DNA of 64,000 nt from the NCBI GenBank assembly GCA_964367685.1, contig CAYIYM010000001.1, forward strand, positions 62,001 through 126,000, written 5' to 3'. The notes under the pieces were generated by a model. It searched no databases. It was not told where the DNA came from and was given only the letters and a program-made list of their open reading frames with translations. Both the position numbers and the translations under genes were made by a program. Of this stretch, positions 54,035-62,622 are shown piece by piece; within the stretch, counting starts at the first letter, position 1, and every line of letters begins with the position of its first letter. Origin of the DNA: CAUPWF01 sp964367685 (GTDB lineage Bacteria > Bacillota > Clostridia > Lachnospirales > Lachnospiraceae).

Positions 54035-55309
54035 ATGAAAAAAGACACCCTTTGTATCCAAGGTGGATATACTCCAAAATCCGGAGAACCAAGACAAATA
54101 CCGATTATTCAGAGTACCACATTTCATTATGATTCAGCGGAAGGCATGGGTAAATTATTCGATTTAGAAGCCGCTGGATATTTTTATTCACGTTTACAAA
54201 ATCCAACAACAGATACTGTTGCTGCCAAAATTTGTGCACTCGAAGGTGGAAGTGCTGCAATGTTAACTGCCTCTGGTCAATCCGCAACTTTTTTTGCTAT
54301 TTTTAATATTGCATCTTGTGGCGATCACGTAGTATGTAGCTCAAGTATCTATGGTGGTTCTTATAATTTATTTCACGTTACTATGCGTAAAATGGGTATT
54401 GATTTTACATTTGTAGATCAAGATTGTAGTGAAGATCAACTTCGTGCTGCTTTTAAACCGAATACAAAAGCTCTTTTCGGGGAAACAATTGCTAATCCTG
54501 CGCTAACTGTATTAGATATCGAGAAATTTGCTAAAATCGCTAATGAACAAGGGGTTCCACTTATTGTAGACAATACATTTGCAACGCCTATTAACTGTAA
54601 CCCATTTGCATATGGTGCGCATATTGTGACACATTCTACCACAAAATATATGGATGGTCATGGAGCTACAATTGGAGGATGCATTGTGGATAGCGGTACC
54701 TTCGATTGGACAAAATATCCAGATAAATTCCCTGGCCTTTGTAAGCCCGATGATAGCTATCACGGGGTTATTTACACAGAGCGTTTTGGACTTGAAGGTG
54801 CATATATTACCAAAGCTACTGTTCAACTAATGCGAGACCTTGGGGCTGTTCAAGCGCCTCAAAATGCTTATATATTAAATCTTGGTTTAGAAAGCTTACA
54901 CATGCGTATGCAACGTCATTGTGAAAACGGATTAAAAATCGCAACATATTTAGAAAATCATCCAAAGATTAATTGGGTGAATTATAGTGGATTACAAAGT
55001 AGCCCATACTATCCTCTTGCACAAAAATACTTACCAAATGGAACCTGTGGTGTTGTATCATTTGGGGTAAAGGGTGGTCGTGAATCCGCAATCACATTTA
55101 TGGAGGGCTTACATTTAATTGCAATCGAAACACATGTCGCCGATGCAAAGAGTTGCCTACTACACCCTGCAAGTACAACACATCGCCAGTTAAACGAACA
55201 AGAGTTAATTGCTGCTGGTGTTCCAAGTGATCTCGTTCGTATAAGTTGTGGATTAGAGGGGACAGAGGATCTGATTGCCGATATTGCACAAGCATTAGAA
55301 CTGATTTAA
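54035..55309 (+). CDS. metY: O-acetylhomoserine sulfhydrylase
   Basis: PLP enzyme joining O-acetylhomoserine with sulfide to give homocysteine. 424 residues: TLCIQGGYTPKSGEPRQIPI near the start, YSRLQNPTTDTVA, EGGSAAMLTASGQSATFF, VDNTFATPINCNPF, the PLP lysine in STTKYMDGHGATIGG (near 204), and DAKSCLLHPASTTHRQL at the C terminus. It precedes metA by 40 bases; metA makes its substrate, as the Glu111 residue there suggests. GGAGA precedes the ATG. No SAM riboswitch or T-box is visible in the 214 bases upstream. Confidence 0.95.
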   Translation: MKKDTLCIQGGYTPKSGEPRQIPIIQSTTFHYDSAEGMGKLFDLEAAGYFYSRLQNPTTDTVAAKICALEGGSAAMLTASGQSATFFAIFNIASCGDHVVCSSSIYGGSYNLFHVTMRKMGIDFTFVDQDCSEDQLRAAFKPNTKALFGETIANPALTVLDIEKFAKIANEQGVPLIVDNTFATPINCNPFAYGAHIVTHSTTKYMDGHGATIGGCIVDSGTFDWTKYPDKFPGLCKPDDSYHGVIYTERFGLEGAYITKATVQLMRDLGAVQAPQNAYILNLGLESLHMRMQRHCENGLKIATYLENHPKINWVNYSGLQSSPYYPLAQKYLPNGTCGVVSFGVKGGRESAITFMEGLHLIAIETHVADAKSCLLHPASTTHRQLNEQELIAAGVPSDLVRISCGLEGTEDLIADIAQALELI

Positions 55310-55349
55310 CAATGTTCAAAAATCGATACAAGAAAAGAGGATTTAAGAA

Positions 55350-56285
55350 ATGCCATTAATTATACCTGAAACACTCCCTGCTTACGATAAGCTGGGTGAA
55401 GAGAATGTCTTTGTTATGCACAAAGAACGTGCTGAACATCAAGAGATTCGCCCGTTAAAAATATTAATATTGAATTTGATGCCAACTAAAATTACAACCG
55501 AAACTCAACTTGCCCGTTTATTGGCTAACAATCCATTACAGATTGAAATCACACTACTTAAAACAGCTACTTATGAATCTACAAATACTTCTGAGGAGCA
55601 CTTGGATGCATTTTATCTCACATTCGACCAAATAAAAGACCAACGTTTTGATGGAATGATTATCACAGGTGCACCTGTGGAGACTATGAAATTTGAAGAT
55701 GTCGACTACTGGGATGAAATTTGTAAAATCATGGAGTATTCAAAAACCAATGTATACTCAACGATTCATGTTTGTTGGGGATCACAAGCCGCATTATATT
55801 ATCATTATGGAATTAAGAAGCATGATTCAGAAAAAAAAGTGTTTGGAATTTTTGAACACGAGGTAAAAGAAGTAAAACATCCCCTTGTTCGAGGGTTTGA
55901 TCAAGGATTCTATGCGCCTCACTCTAGACACACAAAAATGCATAGTGAAGATATTGAGGCAAAAGGATTAACAATTCTCGCCGAATCAGAGGAAGCTGGT
56001 AACTACTTGATTGTAAGCAAAGATTGTCGTCAGATTTTTGTAACTGGACATCCTGAATATGACCAATATTCACTTGCCCATGAATATGATCGCGATATCG
56101 CAAAGGGTCTTGACATTGCATTACCTAAAAATTATTATTACAATGACGATCCGACGAAGGAGCCAATCTTCCGTTGGAGAAGCCATGCAAATTTACTTTA
56201 TAATAACTGGTTAAACTATTATGTATATCAAGATACACCTTTTGATTTAAGTAACTTAAAGAAATTGGAGAATTACAATTATTAA
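55350..56285 (+). CDS. metA: Homoserine O-acetyltransferase (MetA family)
   Basis: Activates homoserine for methionine synthesis. The 311-residue MetA-type protein has the nucleophile Cys142 in HVCWGSQAALYYHYG and the His/Glu pair in VTGHPEYDQYS. Residue 111 is Glu (TGAPVETMKF), which in this family specifies acetyl-CoA, whereas Gly111 in the E. coli enzyme gives succinyl transfer. This fits the adjacent O-acetylhomoserine sulfhydrylase. Annotation as homoserine succinyltransferase would therefore be misleading. It ends in a terminator shared with ilvE. Confidence 0.94.
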   Translation: MPLIIPETLPAYDKLGEENVFVMHKERAEHQEIRPLKILILNLMPTKITTETQLARLLANNPLQIEITLLKTATYESTNTSEEHLDAFYLTFDQIKDQRFDGMIITGAPVETMKFEDVDYWDEICKIMEYSKTNVYSTIHVCWGSQAALYYHYGIKKHDSEKKVFGIFEHEVKEVKHPLVRGFDQGFYAPHSRHTKMHSEDIEAKGLTILAESEEAGNYLIVSKDCRQIFVTGHPEYDQYSLAHEYDRDIAKGLDIALPKNYYYNDDPTKEPIFRWRSHANLLYNNWLNYYVYQDTPFDLSNLKKLENYNY

Positions 56286-56293
56286 GTCCATAA

Positions 56294-56324
56294 AAAAGGA
56301 TACTACAATATGTAGTATCCTTTT
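56294..56324. terminator. Bidirectional terminator between metA and ilvE
   Basis: A perfect 14-bp stem (56294-56307 with 56311-56324) with flanking A and T runs lies between the convergent metA and ilvE genes. Confidence 0.92.
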
Positions 56325-56327
56325 ATT

Positions 56328-57353
56328 CTATTCAATTACATGAATCCACCCTTCTGGTGCTTCAATTTCTCCCATTTGAATTCCAGTTAATGTGTCATAC
56401 ATTTTCTGAATTACTGGTCCCATGTTTTCCATTCCACTTGGGAAACAAATTTCAACTCCATGGTCCACTACCTTCCCTACTGGCGAGATTACAGCTGCTG
56501 TCCCACATAAGCCACATTCTGCAAAATCTTTAAGTTCTTCTACAAAAACTTCTCTTTCTTCTACTTCTAGTCCAAGATATTTACTTGCCACTTCCATCAA
56601 TGATCTTCTTGTAATTGATGGCAAGATTGTACTTGATTTTGGAGTAACCACTTTTCCATCCTTCGTAACAAATATAAAGTTGGCTCCACCAGCCTCTTCT
56701 ACCTTCGTTCTTGTCCTTGCATCTAAATACATATTTTCGTCAAACCCTTTATCATGTGCATCTTCAATAGCATATAAACTCATTGCGTAATTTAACCCTG
56801 CTTTGATATGTCCAGTTCCATTTGGTGCTGCTCTGTCATAATCACATACACGAAGAGTCAAAGGCTTGACACCACTTTTAAAATATGGCCCCACCGGCGT
56901 ACCGAAACAACGGAATTGATATTCTTCTGCTGGTTTAATCCCTATAACTGGGCTAGTTGCAAACATAACTGGTCTTAAATAAAGGCTCGCACCTGATCCA
57001 TATGGTGGTACCCATTCCCTATTTGCATTCACGACTTCTTTCACCACTTCTAGAAACTTGTCTTCAGGGAATACTGGCATTTTCAATCTCTCAGAACTAG
57101 CTGCTAATCTCTCTGCATTTAAATCCGGACGAAATGTAACAATTTTTCCATCTTTTGTTGTGTATGCCTTCAATCCCTCAAAAATAGTCTGAGAATATTG
57201 TAAAACTCCAGCACATTCACTAACCACAACACTTCCATCAGTAGTTAATCCGCCTTCTTCCCATTGTCCACCCTTATAATTTGCTACGTATCTTTCTCCT
57301 GTTTGCATATAGCCAAATCCGATATTTGACCAATCGATTGCTTTCTTTTCCAT
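56328..57353 (-). CDS. ilvE: Branched-chain amino acid aminotransferase
   Basis: Fold-type IV PLP enzyme for the last step of leucine, isoleucine and valine synthesis. The 341-residue, eukaryote-like form (BCAT II) has QYSQTIFEGLKAYTTKDG, the PLP lysine in GHIKAGLNYAMSLYAI near 185, EAGGANFIFV and GTAAVISPVG. The AAAGGGG site lies 10 bases before the ATG. It follows ilvN but is separated by its own promoter at 57411-57439 and a palindrome, so it can be controlled apart from ilvB-ilvN. Confidence 0.96.
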   Translation of the reverse strand: MEKKAIDWSNIGFGYMQTGERYVANYKGGQWEEGGLTTDGSVVVSECAGVLQYSQTIFEGLKAYTTKDGKIVTFRPDLNAERLAASSERLKMPVFPEDKFLEVVKEVVNANREWVPPYGSGASLYLRPVMFATSPVIGIKPAEEYQFRCFGTPVGPYFKSGVKPLTLRVCDYDRAAPNGTGHIKAGLNYAMSLYAIEDAHDKGFDENMYLDARTRTKVEEAGGANFIFVTKDGKVVTPKSSTILPSITRRSLMEVASKYLGLEVEEREVFVEELKDFAECGLCGTAAVISPVGKVVDHGVEICFPSGMENMGPVIQKMYDTLTGIQMGEIEAPEGWIHVIE

Positions 57354-57410
57354 AAATCATTGACCCCTTTATTATCATTTTCCATTTCAAGTTAATTCTT
57401 CATATGACTT

Positions 57411-57439
57411 ATTATCCTACTAAATTTGTTATCTGTCAA
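57411..57439 (-). promoter_or_regulatory. Promoter of ilvE
   Basis: On the minus strand TTGACA (57434-57439), 17-base spacer, GATAAT (57411-57416), in the gap between ilvN and ilvE. Confidence 0.8.
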
Positions 57440-57446
57440 GAGTTTT

Positions 57447-57458
57447 AGAGTGCACTCT
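57447..57458. promoter_or_regulatory. 12-bp palindrome abutting the ilvE promoter
   Basis: AGAGTGCACTCT is a perfect palindrome 7 bases upstream of the ilvE -35 box, in the place where an activator would bind. No known regulator site is recognised. Confidence 0.5.
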
Positions 57459-57463
57459 GTTTT

Positions 57464-57973
57464 TTATCTTTCGGTAATACTAATGGACTCAATCCCAACA
57501 CTACCACCACGAACAACTTCGATGCTTTTAAAAGATTCATTCAATAATTTCACTAGGGAATCATTTTTGTCTGATGTTTGTACGCATTCAATTAACACGC
57601 TTGTTTTTCCATAATCAACAACTTTTCCTGCAAAAGCATTTGCAATTTGAAATGCCTCTGTTTTATCAGCTAGGCTACACTCCTTTAACTTTACGTACAT
57701 TAATTCCTTCATATGAATGGATGTAGTCGTAAAATCAATCACTTTTATTACTTCTACCATTCGATTCAATTGTTTTTTCACTTGTTCAAATGTTGCATCG
57801 TTACTTACAGTTTCTATCGTCATTCTTGAAATTGTTGGATCTTCTGTTGTTCCAACTGTTAAGCTTGCCATATTATATGATTTTCCCGAGAAGAGACCTG
57901 AGATTTTTGCGAGTACACCCACCTGATTCTCTACATATAGTGAAATCCATCTTTTTTTCATACTTTCATTCAT
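57464..57973 (-). CDS. ilvN: Acetolactate synthase small subunit
   Basis: Regulatory subunit of acetohydroxyacid synthase, giving feedback inhibition by valine. The 169 residues carry an N-terminal ACT domain (WISLYVENQVGVLAKISGLF and SYNMASLTVGTTEDPTISRM) and a C-terminal domain (VKLKECSLADKTEAFQIAN to RGGSVGIESI). GGAGGAG precedes the ATG, 13 bases after ilvB. Confidence 0.96.
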   Translation of the reverse strand: MNESMKKRWISLYVENQVGVLAKISGLFSGKSYNMASLTVGTTEDPTISRMTIETVSNDATFEQVKKQLNRMVEVIKVIDFTTTSIHMKELMYVKLKECSLADKTEAFQIANAFAGKVVDYGKTSVLIECVQTSDKNDSLVKLLNESFKSIEVVRGGSVGIESISITER

Positions 57974-57986
57974 TCTTTTCTCCTCC

Positions 57987-59714
57987 TTAACAATCCAAAA
58001 TCATATCTTCAAGTGAACTTCCACCACGCACCATTGGCAATACTAATTCTTCACAATCAATTACAAATTCAATTAAAGTTGGGGTTTTAGTTTCCTTCTT
58101 TGCTGCCTCGAAGGCTGGTCCAATATCTTCGATTCTTTCAACTCTAATTCCTTTTGCACCATAGCTTTCTGCTAATTTAACAAAATCCGGATTATAAGGT
58201 GGACATTGATGCAATTCTGTTCCACAAGTTGCTCGACAGGCCTTTGTTGCATTCAAACATGTTGCTGAATAACGTTTTCCAAATGATAATTTCTGCATTT
58301 GGCGAACCATTCCTAGTTTACTATTATTCAATATACACACAATTATCGGAAGTTCTTCTGCAACAGCTGTCGCCATCTCCTGAAGATTCATTTGAAATCC
58401 GCCATCTCCTGAAATAGATACAACCTTTTTATCTGGACATCCAAGTTGTGCGCCCATTGCAGCTGGAAATCCAAATCCCATTGTTCCAAGACCACCAGAC
58501 ATTAACAATTTCTTATTTGGATTCAATTCTACATAATGAGAACACCACATTTGATGCTGTCCAACATCAGATACAACAATCACCTTATCAAAAATGCTAT
58601 TCATAGTTTCAATTACATTTTGTGCATTTACACAAGATTGGTTTTTTAATTGCAACGGATGTTTTTCTTCCCATTCTTTGATTTTTTCTAACCACTTTGC
58701 TGTATCTTTTTCTTCTACATATTCTAACAACTTCACACATGCCTCTTTTGCATCTGCAACGATCGGTACATCAACATGGACATTTCTCGATATGGATGCC
58801 GTATCAATATCAATGTGTACGATTTCTGCATTTGGCGCAAAATCCATAATCTTACCAGTTACACGATCATTAAATCGAGCTCCTATGGAAAATAACAAAT
58901 CACATTCGCTTACTGCCATATTCGCTGCATAAGCTCCATGTAATCCCATGTGACCAATAAAATATGGGCTGTCTGTAGGTATTGCACCCTTCCCCATTAC
59001 AGTTGTAACTACAGGAACCTTTGTTTTCTCGATCATTTCTGTAAATAAACTATTTGCATTTGCAATATTCACACCACCTCCGGCTAAAAATAGAGGCTTT
59101 TTCGACTTCGCCAACATTTTAATTGCACGCTTTAATTGTCCAATATGTACACTTGTATTGGGCTTATATCCTCGAATATTTACTTCCTCAGGATAGCTTC
59201 CATCACCTAATTCACGCATTACATCCCTAGGCAAATCAATAACAACAGGTCCTGGTCTTCCTGTTTTCGCAATATAGAATGCTTCTTTGATGATTCTTCC
59301 TAAATCTTCTCTCTTTGTAACTGTTAAACCATATTTACAAATACTTCTTGTAATCCCTACGATATCAACTTCTTGAAATGCATCATTTCCTATTAGATTT
59401 CTTGGAACTTGTCCTGTAAAGCAAACCAATGGAATACTATCATAATTTGCAGTTGCAATTCCACTAACTAAGTTTGTAGCACCTGGACCACTTGTAACTA
59501 AGCAAACGCCTACTTTTCCTGTTGCTCTAGCATATCCATCTGCCGCATGAACCAAGCCTTGCTCGTGACGTGGCAATATTACTTCCGTGTAATCTTGCTT
59601 ATATAACTCATCTAATATATCTACATTATAACCACCTGGATAACCAAATAAAATGTCTACACACTCTTCTTTTAATGCCTTAATAAATAACTTATTTCCT
59701 GAAATCTTTTTCAT
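57987..59714 (-). CDS. ilvB: Acetolactate synthase large subunit with a cysteine-rich insertion
   Basis: ThDP enzyme making acetolactate from pyruvate for branched-chain amino acids. 575 residues: start KLFIKALKEECVDILFGYPGG, catalytic Glu in PRHEQGLVHAADGYARATG, SGPGATNLVSG, and the ThDP/Mg motif ISGDGGFQMNLQEMATAVA (near 440). Between RQMQKLSFGKRYSAT and YNPDFVKLAESYGA lies an extra segment with four cysteines spaced x5, x3 and x6 (about residues 480-500). The ribosome binding site GGGGGGAAG is very strong and lies in the 14-base gap after dfrA, so expression is tied to thyA-dfrA. No T-box or attenuation leader is present. Confidence 0.95.
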   Translation of the reverse strand: MKKISGNKLFIKALKEECVDILFGYPGGYNVDILDELYKQDYTEVILPRHEQGLVHAADGYARATGKVGVCLVTSGPGATNLVSGIATANYDSIPLVCFTGQVPRNLIGNDAFQEVDIVGITRSICKYGLTVTKREDLGRIIKEAFYIAKTGRPGPVVIDLPRDVMRELGDGSYPEEVNIRGYKPNTSVHIGQLKRAIKMLAKSKKPLFLAGGGVNIANANSLFTEMIEKTKVPVVTTVMGKGAIPTDSPYFIGHMGLHGAYAANMAVSECDLLFSIGARFNDRVTGKIMDFAPNAEIVHIDIDTASISRNVHVDVPIVADAKEACVKLLEYVEEKDTAKWLEKIKEWEEKHPLQLKNQSCVNAQNVIETMNSIFDKVIVVSDVGQHQMWCSHYVELNPNKKLLMSGGLGTMGFGFPAAMGAQLGCPDKKVVSISGDGGFQMNLQEMATAVAEELPIIVCILNNSKLGMVRQMQKLSFGKRYSATCLNATKACRATCGTELHQCPPYNPDFVKLAESYGAKGIRVERIEDIGPAFEAAKKETKTPTLIEFVIDCEELVLPMVRGGSSLEDMILDC

Positions 59715-59728
59715 AGAAACTTCCCCCC

Positions 59729-60220
59729 TTATTTTATTTTTTCGTATTTTGTGAAAAAATATTCTAAATCAAAATATGTTTGTTCCTCACTAATTCCCGT
59801 CTTCTTCCATTCATCCATTTCGTCTAAGTTAGGAAAAAATGTATCCGCTGCATATTCATGCTCTATTTTGGTAATATGTGCTACTTCACAGTAAGGCAGC
59901 ATTTGACGATAAATTGTTTCACCACCAATGACATAAATATCTTCTTTCTTGTATTTCTTTAATTCTTCTAATACACTTTCTATATCGTGTAATACGATTG
60001 CATCCTTCACTTCGTATGATTTATCTGTTGTCAAAACAATATTCACTCTGTTTTTTAATGGTTGCTTTTGTGGAAATGTCTCCAATGTCTTACGACCCAT
60101 AACCACAACTTTTCCTGTAGTTGTTTCTCTAAAAAACTTCATGTCTGCTGGAATACTTACCAACAATTGATCTTGGATGCCAATACCCCAATTCTTATCT
60201 ACTGCTACAATCAAGTTCAT
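59729..60220 (-). CDS. dfrA: Dihydrofolate reductase
   Basis: Reduces dihydrofolate to tetrahydrofolate with NADPH. The 163 residues start MNLIVAVDKNWGIGIQDQLL, with the catalytic acid in IPADMKFFRETTTGKVVVMG and NADPH-binding VVMGRKTLETFPQ and YVIGGETIYRQMLP. GGAGGAG precedes the ATG. It follows thyA by 19 bases; ThyA makes dihydrofolate, so the pairing is metabolically logical. Known acquired trimethoprim-resistant forms are not suggested. Confidence 0.97.
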   Translation of the reverse strand: MNLIVAVDKNWGIGIQDQLLVSIPADMKFFRETTTGKVVVMGRKTLETFPQKQPLKNRVNIVLTTDKSYEVKDAIVLHDIESVLEELKKYKKEDIYVIGGETIYRQMLPYCEVAHITKIEHEYAADTFFPNLDEMDEWKKTGISEEQTYFDLEYFFTKYEKIK

Positions 60221-60239
60221 TTTTATTCTCCTCCTATCC

Positions 60240-61118
60240 CTAAATTGCTATTGGGATATTCTTAATCTGTGGCCCTGTTACATAGTTTTCAAGTTTCACA
60301 TCATCTATCGTAAATTCATAAAAATCTTTCACGTCAGGATTCAGCCAAAATGTTGGGGCTGGGTATGCTTCTCTTTCTATTAATTCTTGAATTAATGGAA
60401 TATGCTTATCATAAATATGTGCATCTGCAATTACATGTACAAATTCTCCAACTTTCATATCGCAAACTTGAGCTAGCATATGTATAAGCACAGCATATTG
60501 ACACACATTCCAGTTGTTCGCTGCTAGAACATCTTGAGAACGTTGATTTAAAATAGCATTCAATGTTAATCTTTCACTATCTTTTTCTTTTGTCACATTA
60601 AAGGTCATGCTATATGCACATGGATATAATCCCATTTCACTTAAATCTTGATGCACATAAATATTTGTCATAATACGTCTACTATAAGGATTGTTTTTCA
60701 AATCATAAATCACTCGATCAATTTGATCCATCATACCTTCTTTGTATTTATGTTTCACCGACATTTGATATCCATAGGCCTTTCCAATCGATCCATCTTC
60801 ATCCGCCCAGCTATCCCATATATGACTATTTAATTCATTTATATTGTTAGACTTCTTTTGCCAAATCCACAGCAATTCATCTACACAACTCTTAATTCCT
60901 GTTTTCCTAAGTGTAAGTGCTGGAAATTCTTTTGATAAATCATATCGATTAACAACACCAAATTTTTTGATTGTGTATGCAAAGGAACCGTCTTCCCATT
61001 TTGGTCGAACCTTTTCACCTTCTGTGCTCACTCCATTGTTTATAATATCACGACACATATCTTTAAAAATATTATCTGCTATACTCATATTCTTCCATGT
61101 GTAGCTTTGCTTCGCCAC
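60240..61118 (-). CDS. thyA: Thymidylate synthase
   Basis: Converts dUMP to dTMP with methylene-tetrahydrofolate. 292 residues: the Arg pair in NPYSRRIMTNIY, catalytic Cys in GLYPCAYSMTFNV (near 170), RSQDVLAANNWNVCQYA and VHVIADAHIYDKHI. The frame opens at a GTG (61118) with GGAG close upstream; a start at the ATG ten codons later (61088, MSIADNIFKDM) would match the usual family N terminus and cannot be excluded. It lies 32 bases after marR with no terminator between. Confidence 0.95.
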   Translation of the reverse strand: MAKQSYTWKNMSIADNIFKDMCRDIINNGVSTEGEKVRPKWEDGSFAYTIKKFGVVNRYDLSKEFPALTLRKTGIKSCVDELLWIWQKKSNNINELNSHIWDSWADEDGSIGKAYGYQMSVKHKYKEGMMDQIDRVIYDLKNNPYSRRIMTNIYVHQDLSEMGLYPCAYSMTFNVTKEKDSERLTLNAILNQRSQDVLAANNWNVCQYAVLIHMLAQVCDMKVGEFVHVIADAHIYDKHIPLIQELIEREAYPAPTFWLNPDVKDFYEFTIDDVKLENYVTGPQIKNIPIAI

Positions 61119-61150
61119 ACCTCTCCTCTCTATTTTGAACGATTAACTCA

Positions 61151-61579
61151 TTACCCTTCCATATTGTAAAGTACTCTTTCTAGATATTTTTGTAGGCAAA
61201 TCACCTCATTTTTTCTCATTCCACGAAGGAGTGCTTTATCGACCTTTTTTCTTCCTTGATCAATACGTTTTTGCATATCATAAGCTCGTTCTGTTAAATG
61301 TACATTTTTCTTGCGTTTATCTTGCATATTAGGTACTACTAAAATATAGCCTTTTTCATCTAATCGTTTTAACAATCCTGTTACTGTGGGGTTACTCAGG
61401 TTTAAGTGTTTTTCTATATCTTTTTGATTTACCTGTTCTTTATGAGTCTCATACAAAAAACTGAGCACTGCGCATTGAGATACTGTAATTCCGCTTGCTG
61501 ATAATATTTGATTAAAATGTTTCTCATATTCATTTGTAATGCACTTCACCAATGTTCCAATTGATGTATTATCCATCAT
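61151..61579 (-). CDS. MarR family transcriptional regulator
   Basis: A 142-residue winged-helix regulator. The DNA-binding part reads GITVSQCAVLSFLYETHKEQ, VNQKDIEKHLNLSNPTVTGL then LLKRLDEKGYILVVPNMQDK and the wing DKRKKNVHLTERAYDMQ. The ligand is unknown. AAGGAGG lies 8 bases before the ATG. Two inverted repeats upstream (61601-61614 and 61634-61656) share an AGTATA core, so autoregulation is likely. The gene heads a run with thyA, dfrA, ilvB and ilvN. Confidence 0.94.
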   Translation of the reverse strand: MMDNTSIGTLVKCITNEYEKHFNQILSASGITVSQCAVLSFLYETHKEQVNQKDIEKHLNLSNPTVTGLLKRLDEKGYILVVPNMQDKRKKNVHLTERAYDMQKRIDQGRKKVDKALLRGMRKNEVICLQKYLERVLYNMEG

Positions 61580-61600
61580 CCATTGCGCCTCCTTTATTTA

Positions 61601-61614
61601 GATAGTATACTATC
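61601..61614. promoter_or_regulatory. MarR operator candidate O1
   Basis: GATAGTATACTATC is a perfect 14-bp palindrome 22 bases upstream of the marR start. It overlaps a plausible -10 region (TACTAT, 16 bases after TTGTAC on the minus strand), so a bound repressor would block polymerase. Confidence 0.65.
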
Positions 61615-61633
61615 CATGTTTCTGTACAAAAAA

Positions 61634-61656
61634 TGCTATACTCAACTAGTATAGCA
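61634..61656. promoter_or_regulatory. MarR operator candidate O2
   Basis: 9-bp arms TGCTATACT and AGTATAGCA with a 5-base spacer; the arms share the AGTATA core with O1, from which it is separated by 19 bases. Confidence 0.55.
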
Positions 61657-61759
61657 CACTTTGCACAGTGAAAATACCATCTTTTTTTATTCAATGTTTC
61701 AATACTATCTCTTTTTACATTAATATAAATCAACTTTTTCACATGTAATATATTCTTTT

Positions 61760-62596
61760 TTATTTCATTTTAAATTTTTCTTTTAACAATTTGATTTCAT
61801 CAGCATATCCATCAATTTCATTTGGAGTTTCTAAGAAAAACGGAATTCCTTTTAATGCGGGGTGGTTTATGATTTTCACAATGGCTTCTAATCCAATACA
61901 ACCTTCTCCAATTTTCTGATGGCGATCCTTATGGGCATTGATCGGATTCATACTATCGTTCAAGTGAATCGCATGCAATCTATCTAATCCAATAATTTCA
62001 TCAAAAGACTTCAGCACACCATCTAAATCATTCACAATATCATATCCTCCATCATGTATATGGCAAGTATCTAAGCATACTCCGATTTTATCCTTTAATT
62101 CCACTTTCTCTATAATAGATCTTAATTCTTCAAAATTCCGACCTATTTCTGTTCCTTTTCCAGCCATTGTCTCCAATAGTACAATCGTTTGTTGCTCTTC
62201 CCATAAGATTTCATTTAACAACTTTGCAATTTGATTAATTCCAATTTCTGTTCCCTGCTTCACATGGCTTCCCGGATGAAAATTATATAAATTTCCAGGT
62301 AGGTACTCCATACGTTCCAAATCATCTTTCAGTGTGATTCGTGCAAATTCTCTTGTATTTTCATCTGCCGAGCATGGGTTCAATGTATATGGCGCATGAG
62401 CTAGAACTTTCGCGAATTGATGTTCTTTCATTAATTCTATTAATTTATTAACATCCTCTGGATTAATTGCTTTCGCTTTACTACCTCTCGGATTTCTTGT
62501 AAAGAACTGAAATGTATTTGCACCTATTTTTACTGCTTGTTTCCCCATTGCTTCAAATCCCTTTGTGGAAGATAAGTGACATCCTATATTTAGCAT
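61760..62596 (-). CDS. nfo: Endonuclease IV (AP endonuclease)
   Basis: Cuts DNA at abasic sites during base excision repair. The 278-residue zinc TIM-barrel enzyme starts MLNIGCHLSSTKGFEAMGKQ and has ligand segments LAHAPYTLNPCS, LLETMAGKGTEIG, CLDTCHIHDGGYD, HLNDSMNPINAHKDRHQ and FLETPNE. AAAGGAG precedes the ATG. It starts 26 bases after the DUF1294 gene, probably one operon. Confidence 0.97.
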   Translation of the reverse strand: MLNIGCHLSSTKGFEAMGKQAVKIGANTFQFFTRNPRGSKAKAINPEDVNKLIELMKEHQFAKVLAHAPYTLNPCSADENTREFARITLKDDLERMEYLPGNLYNFHPGSHVKQGTEIGINQIAKLLNEILWEEQQTIVLLETMAGKGTEIGRNFEELRSIIEKVELKDKIGVCLDTCHIHDGGYDIVNDLDGVLKSFDEIIGLDRLHAIHLNDSMNPINAHKDRHQKIGEGCIGLEAIVKIINHPALKGIPFFLETPNEIDGYADEIKLLKEKFKMK

Positions 62597-62622
62597 ATTA
62601 TATTTTCTCCTTTTAATTTATA

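Noticed and set aside
59715..59728. Leader attenuator or T-box before ilvB
   Set aside because: Only 14 bases separate dfrA and ilvB; there is no room for a leader.
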